From contig NZ_CP077769.1 in the NCBI RefSeq assembly GCF_020386615.1, positions 868,001 to 932,000 on the forward strand: 64,000 bases of DNA, in the 5' to 3' direction. The position numbers were made by a program, and so were the translations under genes. Below are positions 10,401 to 17,830 of the stretch, one piece after another (within the stretch, counting starts at the first letter, position 1; each line of letters opens with the position of its first letter). The notes under the pieces are model-generated. The model was given only the letters and a program-made list of their open reading frames with translations. It had not been told where the DNA came from and searched no databases. This DNA is from Chitinophaga pendula (lineage in GTDB: Bacteria > Bacteroidota > Bacteroidia > Chitinophagales > Chitinophagaceae).

Positions 10401-11199
10401 AGCAGCCACCTTGGGTGCTCCCTCACAATTGGGATATGCCTCGGCAAATGCATTCCTGGATGCCTGGATGACCTGGCGTCACGCGAATGGTATGCCGGGT
10501 TGCAGCATCGCATGGGGCCCCTGGGAGGGCGCAGGAATGGCAGAACAGGCCACTTCGCACCTGACAGGTGGTGTGGCACTGATACATAAACTACCGCCAA
10601 TAGCAGCCATAGATAAACTGGAGCAAGTGCTGGACGCCGGCGCAGTAAATACGGTCGTCGCTGCCTGGAATACCGATGTGATATCTTCTGCCTGGCAGCA
10701 ATTACCCCTGCTGTCAGCATTGTCGGACAATACCGCCGTCCGCAAACAAACCAATGACCGATCGGCAGCAATAGCTTTTAAAGAGCAGATACTTACCTTC
10801 CCCCCGGCAGAACAACAACAGCAAATGCAACAGCTGGTCGCACAAACCGCCAGCCGGGTATTAAGCGGCACCGGGATCAAAAAACAGCTTGATCCGGACA
10901 CCCCCTTTGTAGCACTGGGAATGGACTCGATCATGAACGTAGAATTACAACAACGGCTGGAACAGGTACTTGACCTTAACTTCTCTGCCGTTGCTGTATA
11001 TAACCATAACACCGTTGGAACGCTGGCAACATTCCTGCTGAATAAGATACTCAGCACAACCCCCACACAGACTGACACGAAATATCAGCACCACGGCAAT
11101 GGATATAGGGAGCGCAGCGTAGCGATCGATACCATGAACGAAGCTGAAGTAACCGCCTTACTCGAAAAGGTCCTCAGTAATAAAAAATATGCATTATGA
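4483..11199 (+). CDS. Hybrid starter PKS: FAAL-ACP-KS-AT-KR-ACP
   Basis: This 2238-residue protein starts at GTG. A fatty acyl-AMP ligase (about 1-570; TSGSTGQPKGVM, WLPLYHDMGLIG, SSGKIQRNA) loads a fatty acid onto ACP1 (about 592-666, carrier Ser626). The ketosynthase (689-1108) has Cys854 (DTACSSS), His989 and His1028. The acyltransferase (1200-1500) has Ser1294 in GHSVG and HAFH at 1394-1397, the malonyl-type signature. A ketoreductase region (1600-2060) keeps the Ser/Tyr1985/Asn active-site pattern and an LKD motif (B-type-like). Its nucleotide motif reads TGGSSALAT, lacking two of the usual glycines, so its activity is uncertain. ACP2 (2115-2187) carries Ser2149. The C-terminal tail may dock to the next protein. 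The gene overlaps the next by 4 bases (ATGA). It encodes the only intact AT in the cluster. Confidence 0.93.
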   Translation: MNTLIDLLFERVEKYTTTLLYNYLNGDNGPAETRCYQGLATDVSTMGALLSGYRLKGQRVLLCYPSGINYITAFWACLYAGAIAVPVYPPRKNQSVERLLQIIRDAGAAAVLTSASVWKDVKERLDPQLVNSLEWIVTDQLEKEQPTIWSPAKVDASHIAFLQYTSGSTGQPKGVMISHRNILRNQELLFKAFGQRNNPTVVGWLPLYHDMGLIGNLLHPLYAGGTLHLMSPADFLQRPLRWLKAVSDYQADISGGPNFAYELCLQRIPPEQRASLDLRHWEVAFNGAEMVNAATLESFSQAFAPHGFRKKAFYPCYGMAEATLLISGGRRDENPRVYRVDPSLLAQHKLQLVSDVVEGVPVLQLVSCGRPEVRSLRIVDPITHKELPHGMIGEVWVNDPTVAEGYWNHEQQQAFAGMIKDGPTTHYLRTGDLGFLLDGELCITGRLKELMVIRGQNIYPQDVEREMEKAHEALQPGAGCACSITTTTEEKLVLIQELKRSHYRDTDTEAVMAAIRTAVVKQFELPVHAIWLIRPGAMLKTSSGKIQRNACKQAYLNEQPEALKVIASWSETGAATTRREEGTAARPAIRLEQVQLQLRTVIATHARIPLEQVDAHDAFDKFALDSLAVAEISDALAHWAGMEISPALLYDYPDIPSLSTWIYQSMVSNNNKPTTATAPVAPVPADMHIPVAVIGIGCRFPGAEDVSAFWQLLQEGRSAIRTVPAGRWSSLDPQLYKKYPYITQGGFLDQVDEFDAAFFGISDREAEKMDPQQRALLEITWTAFEDAGISPSAWAGRQVGVFTGISAIDYLRLQQNTASLDAYNGTGNAASIASNRLSYFFDFKGPSLSVDTACSSSLVAIIQACKSLQQQECGLAIATGANIMAAPDLSLIFARAGMLSPDGICKTFDTSANGYVRGEGYAAVLLKRLPDAIRDGDNIYGVIKGYAINQDGHTNGLTAPNGPAQEAVIQAALRAAGKSPAQLDFVEAHGTGTSLGDPIEVNSLANVLQHQRTERPCYLSAVKANIGHLEAAAGIAGFIKTLLCLQHRQLVPQLHFKNLNPQIKRQQPSLAIPAQGISLQDHPFPLTAGISAFGFGGTNAHIIIEEAPVKREEQVPATTPDIFVLSAATEMALSGACIRTKELVANTATSLRSLAASSLHSRASLKHRAAWIIPDQDTLLHRMDDYVRDPAILPARLQSPRLAMLFTGQGAQYAGMAQALYERQRVFRESLDECSNILQSLTGTSLTDLLYVKRDDQQIHQTAITQPLLFSLEVSMARLWESWGIKPQAVMGHSVGEIAAACIAGVFSLQDGLKLIATRAALMQSLPAGGEMWALMASAEQIAPLLKGYEAHISIASINAPNQVVIAGAATQLQQLLPLLQSRKINSNPLKVSHAFHSPLMQPIIDTFREKIQDIRFHLPQIPLLSNVSGTWAGQEVTTPEYWAAHILAPVRFSGSIQVLKQEGYNIFLEVGPHPVLNNLARQTLGVSNDILLLPSIINKSDNNTDILQSLATLYMQGFDINPAGIYPTGTFNRVKLSSYPFLRERHWLPAENKQQLTVPSDDIWQQLTAATTAADAFSEQEQQILPRLVHKLKQILHPDAGNTAKTYEQHWVEHAATSSVSAITGTLLLVVSDAQLLKTLLDSKQVQQSRLIILLPSNLGNALPDLSPEHQVYHYTDPGSYQAVLQGILRTPEEMSVIFPVYTPPGETFDVNRLEEQGHRLLILLQQLANLAVQGHELRLTLICATAQETGLSAAYAAVYSAMIRCARLEIPELKLKTLYTSDTDLSHWEQLLGRELPAAAFDEPDITYRQAKRYVCRLREKKLAPAAPFRLSGDGLIIITGGSSALATALLPWIWAKGGRNVLLVARNPPAEVKERVIHKLAAPTDSQLQWCFTDIATAASTPLLKKKIEEQGGKLEAIFHLAGVLKDKHLHQLDWEDIHTVWAPKIAGTLQLHQLSTAYADAAFIGFSSVAATLGAPSQLGYASANAFLDAWMTWRHANGMPGCSIAWGPWEGAGMAEQATSHLTGGVALIHKLPPIAAIDKLEQVLDAGAVNTVVAAWNTDVISSAWQQLPLLSALSDNTAVRKQTNDRSAAIAFKEQILTFPPAEQQQQMQQLVAQTASRVLSGTGIKKQLDPDTPFVALGMDSIMNVELQQRLEQVLDLNFSAVAVYNHNTVGTLATFLLNKILSTTPTQTDTKYQHHGNGYRERSVAIDTMNEAEVTALLEKVLSNKKYAL

Positions 11200-14100
11200 G
11201 TAACAATATCCGGCAGGTGAACACCGCATTGATCAGACATGCTTTAAAGGCGATAGACCTCCTCGAAACAGAAGTGTCCGACCTCAGGGCCGCATCCAAC
11301 GAACCAGTGGCTATTATAGGTATGAATAACCGCTTCCCGGGTGGCGCAGATACACCGGAGGCTTTCTGGGAGCTGTTGCAACATCGTAGAGATGCTATCA
11401 GCGAAACCCCATTGAGCCGCTGGAACAAATCAGCCGTGTATGACCCGGATGTCAACGCACCTGGAAAAATATATAGCACCAAAGGGGGCTTCATCGACAA
11501 CGTAGACCAGTTTGATGCAGGCTTCTTCAATATATCCCCTATCGAGGCCATGATGATGGACCCGCAGCAACGCATCACGCTGGAAGCCTCCTGGCACGCA
11601 CTCGAAAATGCCGGCATACCACCCGATTCCCTGGCAAAGACCAGAACAGGTGTATTCGTTGGGATAGGACAAAATGATTATGCCTTCCTGACAACCCGGC
11701 AACTGGGAGATCATAACGTCAACGCCTATTACGGGCTGGGCAACGGCCATTGCTTTACCCCCGGCCGTATATCCTATCTCCTGGGTTTACATGGCCCTTC
11801 TTTCGCTGTAGATACCGCTTGCTCTTCCGCTTTATTGGCTGTACATATCGCTTGTCAAAGTCTGCGTAACCGGGAATGTGAAATTGCACTGGCAGGTGGC
11901 GTACAGCTCATGTTATCACCGGTAATGGGCATCTACCTCTCCCGTACCCGCGCATTGTCGCCTTCCGGATATTGCCGTTCCTTCAGTGCCGATGCAGATG
12001 GATTTGTCAGGGCGGAAGGGGTAGGTATGATCGTATTAAAACGCCTTCGCGACGCACAACGCGATGGCGACCGTATCCTGTCCGTTATCAAAGGTTCCGT
12101 AGTCAACCACGATGGTAACAGCAGCGGCATCACCGTACCCAACGGGCTGGCCCAGCAACAGCTATTACAGGAAGCACTGTCAGTAGCAGGTATACATCCC
12201 GATCAGCTGGCCTATATAGAAGCCCATGGTACAGGTACCGTACTGGGAGACCCCATAGAACTGGATGCCCTGGATACCATATATGCGGCAACACGCAGTA
12301 CCGACACCCCGTTATGGGTAGGAGCCGTGAAATCAAACATCGGACACCTGGAAGCAGCAGCAGGTATCGCCGGCCTGATAAAAACAACCTTGTCACTGCA
12401 ACATGGCCTGATCCCTGCCAACCTCCATTTTTCAGCTCCTAACCCGCAGTTTGACTGGAACAGCTCCGCTCTGCGCGTACCGGTGGAAAATGTGCCGATA
12501 TCACTGGGTATTACACCGATCGCTGGCGTCAGCTCCTTCGGATTAAGTGGTACCAATGTACATATGTTACTGGAAGCACCGGCAGCCATCACCCCCGCGG
12601 AAAAGATCGCCTTCCCCTTTCATATCATTACACTCAGTGCAAAAGAATTCCCCGCCTTATTGCAAAAGATCAGTGACCTGCGGGAATTTATAAAACACAA
12701 CCCCGAAGTGGCCATAGATGATATCGCATGGACCGCCAATGGAGGTCGCCAACATTTTAACCAGCGCATCGCCTGGATAGTAAAAGATAAAGAAACACTG
12801 CTGGCAGCCCTGACAGCCATCAGTAGTGAATCAGATATAAACACACATACCGAGACGCTGCAGCAACAACCGGTTAGTGAGCGTATAAACAGGTTAATAA
12901 CAGAACAAATACCATTTGCCGGCTGGGCGGGTGAGATGGCCAATGTCGGCTGGGAAACTGCCTTACAGGAGCTGGCGGCTATTTATATCTCCGGTCAGCG
13001 TATCCCCTGGCAACAACTTTATCAGGACTGTAACTATAACAAGATCGTACTGCCACTGATGCCGTTCAATCGTCAGCGTTACTGGGTAGACATGCTGCCG
13101 GGTGTTGAAAAACCAACGGCTGTCATAACAGAAGTACCCATACAACCAGAACGGAAAGATCCCGAGAAAACAGCCTACGACTACAGCTGGCTGCAACAGG
13201 CGTTACCCGCCAGCAAACGCCAGCTGAATGACGGAGAGTGGCTGATATTGATCGATGAGCCGGAAGAAAAAGAACATTGGCAGGAAATATTGGGAGAACA
13301 AACCGTATGGTTTGTACAGTTTGCCGCGAAACGCGAAGCGACCGTTGATGGTTATATCCTAAACCCTGATAAAGAAGACGATTGGCAGTGGCTATCCGCA
13401 GAACTCGCCGCTGCTGAACATCCGCTGCATATTGTTTACGCAGCCACCTTATCCGGCTATGCCGCAAAACAAAAGGGTATATCTGCGCCGGCTTTAGCCG
13501 TAACCGCCACCGCCGTTTTGCTCAAACTGGCGCAACAGTTTGCCCGCACAACCTATAGCCGCCAGACATCACTGTTTATCATCACTAGGGATGCGGTCGC
13601 CGTTACCGCAACAGACACATTGGAAGGATGGCAACAGTCAGGTATCATAGGCTTCAGTAAAAGTCTTTCCCTGGAAATGCCGGCTATGATGAGTGGGGTA
13701 CTGGATATACCCTCTTCGCTGGAACCCGAGACCTGGAAAGCTGTAATCAGTGCCTGGCTATCCGCTGCAGCAGAGCCTTTACAGGCTTATAGGGATAATA
13801 CATGGTGGGTACCCAGGTTAACACCGTTCAAAGGTGCCGAACTACCGGAAGATATCCAGATCGATCCCGAGGGTGCTTACCTGGTAACCGGTGGCACTGG
13901 ATACCTGGGTATCAAAGCCGTAAAATGGCTGTTGTCCAAAGGCGTACAGAAAATATTCGTCACAAGCCGCAGCGGCTGGAGTGGAGATAATAACCCATTC
14001 TTCGATCCGGGCACTACAGATACCAGCGCAGTAAGCTGGATCAAAGCAGATATCAGCGAAGCGGCAGCAGTTGATTTTCTCCTGGAAGAGATCAAAAAGC

Positions 14101-15101
14101 AATCCGATGGAAAACGGTTGGCAGGGATCGTACATGGAGCTGGTAGCGCTGGCTTCGCAGAGGCTACCCATATCAGCCGGGAAGCACTCACTGCCGTGAT
14201 CGCCTCCAAAGTATATGGTACCTGGTGGCTGTACGAAAGACTGCAGGATACACCGTTGGATTTTGTGATCGGTTTCTCCTCCATTTCCGCTGCATGGGGC
14301 TCTCATGGACAAACCCATTACTCTACAGCAAACCAGTTCCTCGATGCCATACTACATTTCTGGAACAGGAAAGGGCAGCGTGCACTGAGTGTACACTGGG
14401 GCCCCTGGTCCGGTGGAGGCATGGCTGGCGTAGAAGATATCGAAATGCTGGGTAAAAGAGGTATCAACGCCTTCCCTCCCGAACAAACAATGGATATACT
14501 CGAACTGTTCCTCCGGCATGGAAATGTACAACCCGTGGTCGTAGACGCTAACTGGGCGGTATTCGCTCCATTACTTGCTATGCTGGGACATGGACACCTG
14601 TTTGAATCCCTGGTAACACAGAATACACCTGGTGGCAGACAACAAGGAACAGTACAGACAGGATTCAGCCAGCTAAGAGCAGACATACAGGCGATGCCGG
14701 TCATCCAGGGTGAACAGGTACTATTGCAATTCCTGAAAGAACAGGTAGGAGAGATACTTGCCTACCAGAACGGACAATTACCGGATTCCCGCCAGGGACT
14801 CTTCGAAATGGGCATGGACTCCATGTCAGTGATACAACTCAAAGAAAGGATAGAAACACAACTGCAGATAGCCGTACAGGTGACAGATATCTTTGAATAC
14901 CGCACCATAGAACAGCTATGTAGCTATCTGCTGGAAATGATCTGTGAAACACAGCAACAACCATCCGTAGCCGCAAACGGTAGTACAAATAATACAACAG
15001 CATTCGATAACTACGGACAACCGGATGGCAGCCTGCCCGTAGATGCACTGCTGGAAAAATTATTTACTCATATCAAAACATTGGAAGAGTATGCAAACTG
15101 A
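11196..15101 (+). CDS. PKS module without acyltransferase: KS-KR-ACP
   Basis: This 1301-residue protein has a short N-terminal docking-like helix (about 1-32), a ketosynthase (38-452; Cys209 in DTACSSA, EAHGTGT, NIGHLEAA), a linker (to about 640), a ketoreductase and an ACP (Ser1209 in GMDSM). The KS is followed by the usual KS-to-AT linker and then directly by the post-AT linker ending FNRQRYW at about 624-630; the 300-residue AT is simply absent. The ketoreductase (about 885-1080) has an intact TGGTGYLG nucleotide motif and Tyr1042 in HYSTAN. It has a Trp in SAAWGS and no LDD motif, a pattern read as A-type. Malonyl units must therefore come from another AT, perhaps that of the preceding protein. 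It overlaps its neighbours at both ends, so translation is probably coupled. Confidence 0.92.
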   Translation: MSNNIRQVNTALIRHALKAIDLLETEVSDLRAASNEPVAIIGMNNRFPGGADTPEAFWELLQHRRDAISETPLSRWNKSAVYDPDVNAPGKIYSTKGGFIDNVDQFDAGFFNISPIEAMMMDPQQRITLEASWHALENAGIPPDSLAKTRTGVFVGIGQNDYAFLTTRQLGDHNVNAYYGLGNGHCFTPGRISYLLGLHGPSFAVDTACSSALLAVHIACQSLRNRECEIALAGGVQLMLSPVMGIYLSRTRALSPSGYCRSFSADADGFVRAEGVGMIVLKRLRDAQRDGDRILSVIKGSVVNHDGNSSGITVPNGLAQQQLLQEALSVAGIHPDQLAYIEAHGTGTVLGDPIELDALDTIYAATRSTDTPLWVGAVKSNIGHLEAAAGIAGLIKTTLSLQHGLIPANLHFSAPNPQFDWNSSALRVPVENVPISLGITPIAGVSSFGLSGTNVHMLLEAPAAITPAEKIAFPFHIITLSAKEFPALLQKISDLREFIKHNPEVAIDDIAWTANGGRQHFNQRIAWIVKDKETLLAALTAISSESDINTHTETLQQQPVSERINRLITEQIPFAGWAGEMANVGWETALQELAAIYISGQRIPWQQLYQDCNYNKIVLPLMPFNRQRYWVDMLPGVEKPTAVITEVPIQPERKDPEKTAYDYSWLQQALPASKRQLNDGEWLILIDEPEEKEHWQEILGEQTVWFVQFAAKREATVDGYILNPDKEDDWQWLSAELAAAEHPLHIVYAATLSGYAAKQKGISAPALAVTATAVLLKLAQQFARTTYSRQTSLFIITRDAVAVTATDTLEGWQQSGIIGFSKSLSLEMPAMMSGVLDIPSSLEPETWKAVISAWLSAAAEPLQAYRDNTWWVPRLTPFKGAELPEDIQIDPEGAYLVTGGTGYLGIKAVKWLLSKGVQKIFVTSRSGWSGDNNPFFDPGTTDTSAVSWIKADISEAAAVDFLLEEIKKQSDGKRLAGIVHGAGSAGFAEATHISREALTAVIASKVYGTWWLYERLQDTPLDFVIGFSSISAAWGSHGQTHYSTANQFLDAILHFWNRKGQRALSVHWGPWSGGGMAGVEDIEMLGKRGINAFPPEQTMDILELFLRHGNVQPVVVDANWAVFAPLLAMLGHGHLFESLVTQNTPGGRQQGTVQTGFSQLRADIQAMPVIQGEQVLLQFLKEQVGEILAYQNGQLPDSRQGLFEMGMDSMSVIQLKERIETQLQIAVQVTDIFEYRTIEQLCSYLLEMICETQQQPSVAANGSTNNTTAFDNYGQPDGSLPVDALLEKLFTHIKTLEEYAN

Positions 15102-17742
15102 GAACGCATTACAAGATGCTTTGTCACTGATGAAGCAATCTTACGATCAATTGAGGGCATATCGTGACAGAGACTATCGTCAACAGGAACCCCTGGCGAT
15201 TGTCGGTATGGCTGGTCGCTTCCCCGGCGAAGGCAGGGATATCAATGCTTTCTGGCAGATGCTGCTCAACGGGGAAGACATCGTAACAGAGATACCTCCC
15301 GAACGATGGGACCTCGAAGAATACTATGATCCCAACCCGGACGTAATAGGCAAAATATACAGCCGTTGGGGCTCTTTCGTGAAAGATATCGATCAGTTTG
15401 ACGCTGCATTCTTTGGTATCTCCCCACAGGAAGCATGGTCCCAGGATCCACAACAGCGCTTGTTACTGGAGTCTTGCTGGAGAGCATTCGAAAATGCCGG
15501 CTACCTGCCGGGGGCAGAACCAGATACCGGCGTATTCGTTGGCGTCTGTACCTCAGAATACCTGGTACGGATCACCCAGACACCTTTGGAAGAGCTGGAT
15601 AAAAGAACCATCCCCTATTTCAGCACAGGCAATGTGTTTAATGCTTTATCCGGCCGCCTCTCCTATGTGTTCGGTTTTCAGGGCCCTTGCGTAGCCATGG
15701 ATACAGCATGTTCCTCTTCCCTTGTCGCTTTACACCTGGCATGCAATGCCATCCGCCGTGGAGAATGTAAACAGGCCGTAGTGGGGGGCGTAAACCTGCA
15801 ACTCATACCGGAAAGTACGATGGCCATTTCTCATGCTCGCATGCTCTCCCCCGATGGCCGTTGTAAAACCTTTGATGCAGATGCCAACGGATATGTGAGA
15901 GGAGAGGGCTGCGCAGTGATCGTCATTAAACGATTGTCAGAAGCCATAAGGGATAACGATCGTATCCATGCCGTGATCAGGGGCAGTGCGGTCAACCAGG
16001 ATGGCGGTGGTAGCGGTTTCACAGTACCCAGCAGCAAAGCACAGGAGAAACTGATGCGTAAAGCCCTGGCCAGCGCAGGACTGGAACCGGGAGAGGTAGA
16101 TTACCTGGAAGCGCATGGTACCGGTACCTCCCTGGGAGACCCAATAGAACTATCCGCCGTACAGGCCGTATATGGCGCTGCCGCACGTCAGCGCCCGTTA
16201 TGGGTAGGCTCTGTAAAAACCAACATCGGCCACCTCGAAGCCGCCGCCGGCATCACCGGCGTAGTAAAAACCGCCATGTCTGTCAAAAACCGGATCATCC
16301 CGGCGCACCTGCACCTTAAAAATCCTAATCACCGCATCCCCTGGAGCAGATATAATATACAAGTGCCGCAGCAACAACAAAAATGGCCGGAGGTCAACAG
16401 GCCCGCAAGAGCTGCCGTAAGCGCCTTCGGATTCAGTGGTACCAACGCCCATGTCATCCTGGAATCAGCTCCGGAAACAAAACAGGATACATATACACCC
16501 GGAAAGATCACGCCGATCGATGGCTATCATTTCTTTTCCCTGTCAGCCCGCTCAGCAGATGCACTGATAGAATATGCAGACAAACACCTCGCGTTCCCTG
16601 ATCAGGACCTGCCCTTAAATATCTTCTGTAAAGCAGTACAGCGCATCAACCCACTTATGCGTTACCGCAAACACTTTATTGTACAGACAATAGAAGACCT
16701 TAAACAACAACTGCAACAGTTCCTGGACCAAGGAACCGATGCACTCGACGAACCAGCTAATGGCCGCGAACAATATGCAACGGCATTTATCTTCAATGAC
16801 AACGCAGACAAAGAAATACCGGCTCTCTATAAATCATTGTATGAACGATTCGCTACCTTCGCCGCATCAGTGGATGAACATGCCGGTTTTATCAGGAAGA
16901 ATAAAGGAACCGATATACTTAAATTATTGGACAACATTACTGCCGGACCTGAATGGACAATACCCGCCGCACATTTCGTATTCCAGTACGCTCTGACAGT
17001 ATTGCTGAAAGAATGGACAGTACTGCCCGACAGGGTACTGGGCTATGGCAGAGGGGAATACCTGGCCGCAACAGCAGCAGGCGTCATGAATGCTGAAGAT
17101 GCATTAAGGCTGCTCATCGCCCGTGAAGAAGGAAAAACAACTACACCGGAGATCGCGGCAGAAATGTTTGCCAACGTACTCGATTATGTAGTATTACGTA
17201 CACCGGTCATCCCTTTCATATCAGGTACAGAAGGCAAAGAGGTCAAGAAAGAATTGGCGACCAGGGAATATTGGCTTGCCCATGCTACCGGCAAGATCAG
17301 CCTGGATGCCGCCGTAGCGCTATTACATACCGTAGGCAGTGATAAAATATGCCTGGAATTCGGGGCAACAACGATCCAGCCTGCAGCTGGCAGCAAACAT
17401 AGATTCCATACAGTAGAACACTACAGGTCACTACTGGAAATATTAGGGGACTTGTACGACTCAGGATTCGAACTGGACTGGAATGCTTTCTATGAACAGG
17501 TACCAGTGCAAGTGATAGATGGATTGCCTGGATATCCGTTCCAGCTTAAACGTTACTGGCCGGATGAAAATATAGGCAACAGTAAAAGAGCCGATCGCCG
17601 TAATAAAAAACAATTGCTTGAATATCTGTACAACACCGCTTCCTGGACAGAAGAAGAACGTGCAATGATCGTAAATGTAGTCAATAGGTTACCCGAATAC
17701 CAGGAAAGCAGACAACCCGCACAACTCAGCATGACGGATTAA
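15091..17742 (+). CDS. PKS ketosynthase with inactive AT remnant, no carrier domain
   Basis: This is an 883-residue protein. I chose the ATG at 15091 (MQTENALQDALSLMKQSYDQ), which gives a docking-type helix and an 11-base overlap with the gene before; an earlier ATG at 15043 is possible. The ketosynthase (about 30-460) looks intact: Cys207 in DTACSSS, EAHGTGT, NIGHLEAA. The following region aligns with an AT that has decayed. The GHSxG elbow reads GYGRGEY, with Gly653 at the Ser position and Tyr at the His before it. The GQG motif and the HAFH segment are missing, yet the post-AT linker (GYPFQLKRYW) remains. No ketoreductase, ACP or thioesterase follows. The module therefore needs a carrier in trans, or passes the chain on without extension to the NRPS encoded next. 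Confidence 0.9.
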   Translation: MQTENALQDALSLMKQSYDQLRAYRDRDYRQQEPLAIVGMAGRFPGEGRDINAFWQMLLNGEDIVTEIPPERWDLEEYYDPNPDVIGKIYSRWGSFVKDIDQFDAAFFGISPQEAWSQDPQQRLLLESCWRAFENAGYLPGAEPDTGVFVGVCTSEYLVRITQTPLEELDKRTIPYFSTGNVFNALSGRLSYVFGFQGPCVAMDTACSSSLVALHLACNAIRRGECKQAVVGGVNLQLIPESTMAISHARMLSPDGRCKTFDADANGYVRGEGCAVIVIKRLSEAIRDNDRIHAVIRGSAVNQDGGGSGFTVPSSKAQEKLMRKALASAGLEPGEVDYLEAHGTGTSLGDPIELSAVQAVYGAAARQRPLWVGSVKTNIGHLEAAAGITGVVKTAMSVKNRIIPAHLHLKNPNHRIPWSRYNIQVPQQQQKWPEVNRPARAAVSAFGFSGTNAHVILESAPETKQDTYTPGKITPIDGYHFFSLSARSADALIEYADKHLAFPDQDLPLNIFCKAVQRINPLMRYRKHFIVQTIEDLKQQLQQFLDQGTDALDEPANGREQYATAFIFNDNADKEIPALYKSLYERFATFAASVDEHAGFIRKNKGTDILKLLDNITAGPEWTIPAAHFVFQYALTVLLKEWTVLPDRVLGYGRGEYLAATAAGVMNAEDALRLLIAREEGKTTTPEIAAEMFANVLDYVVLRTPVIPFISGTEGKEVKKELATREYWLAHATGKISLDAAVALLHTVGSDKICLEFGATTIQPAAGSKHRFHTVEHYRSLLEILGDLYDSGFELDWNAFYEQVPVQVIDGLPGYPFQLKRYWPDENIGNSKRADRRNKKQLLEYLYNTASWTEEERAMIVNVVNRLPEYQESRQPAQLSMTD

Positions 17743-17830
17743 GATCGCACAATTACGTGTAGATCCTTCGTATCCCCATGACTGAGAAGATCGGAAACCA
17801 TATTATTGAACAACTAAGAAAACCACGGTC

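Noticed and set aside
15043..15090. Upstream ATG for the third PKS protein
   Set aside because: The extra 16 residues are coded by bases under selection for the end of the previous gene, and the ATG at 15091 gives a typical docking helix start.
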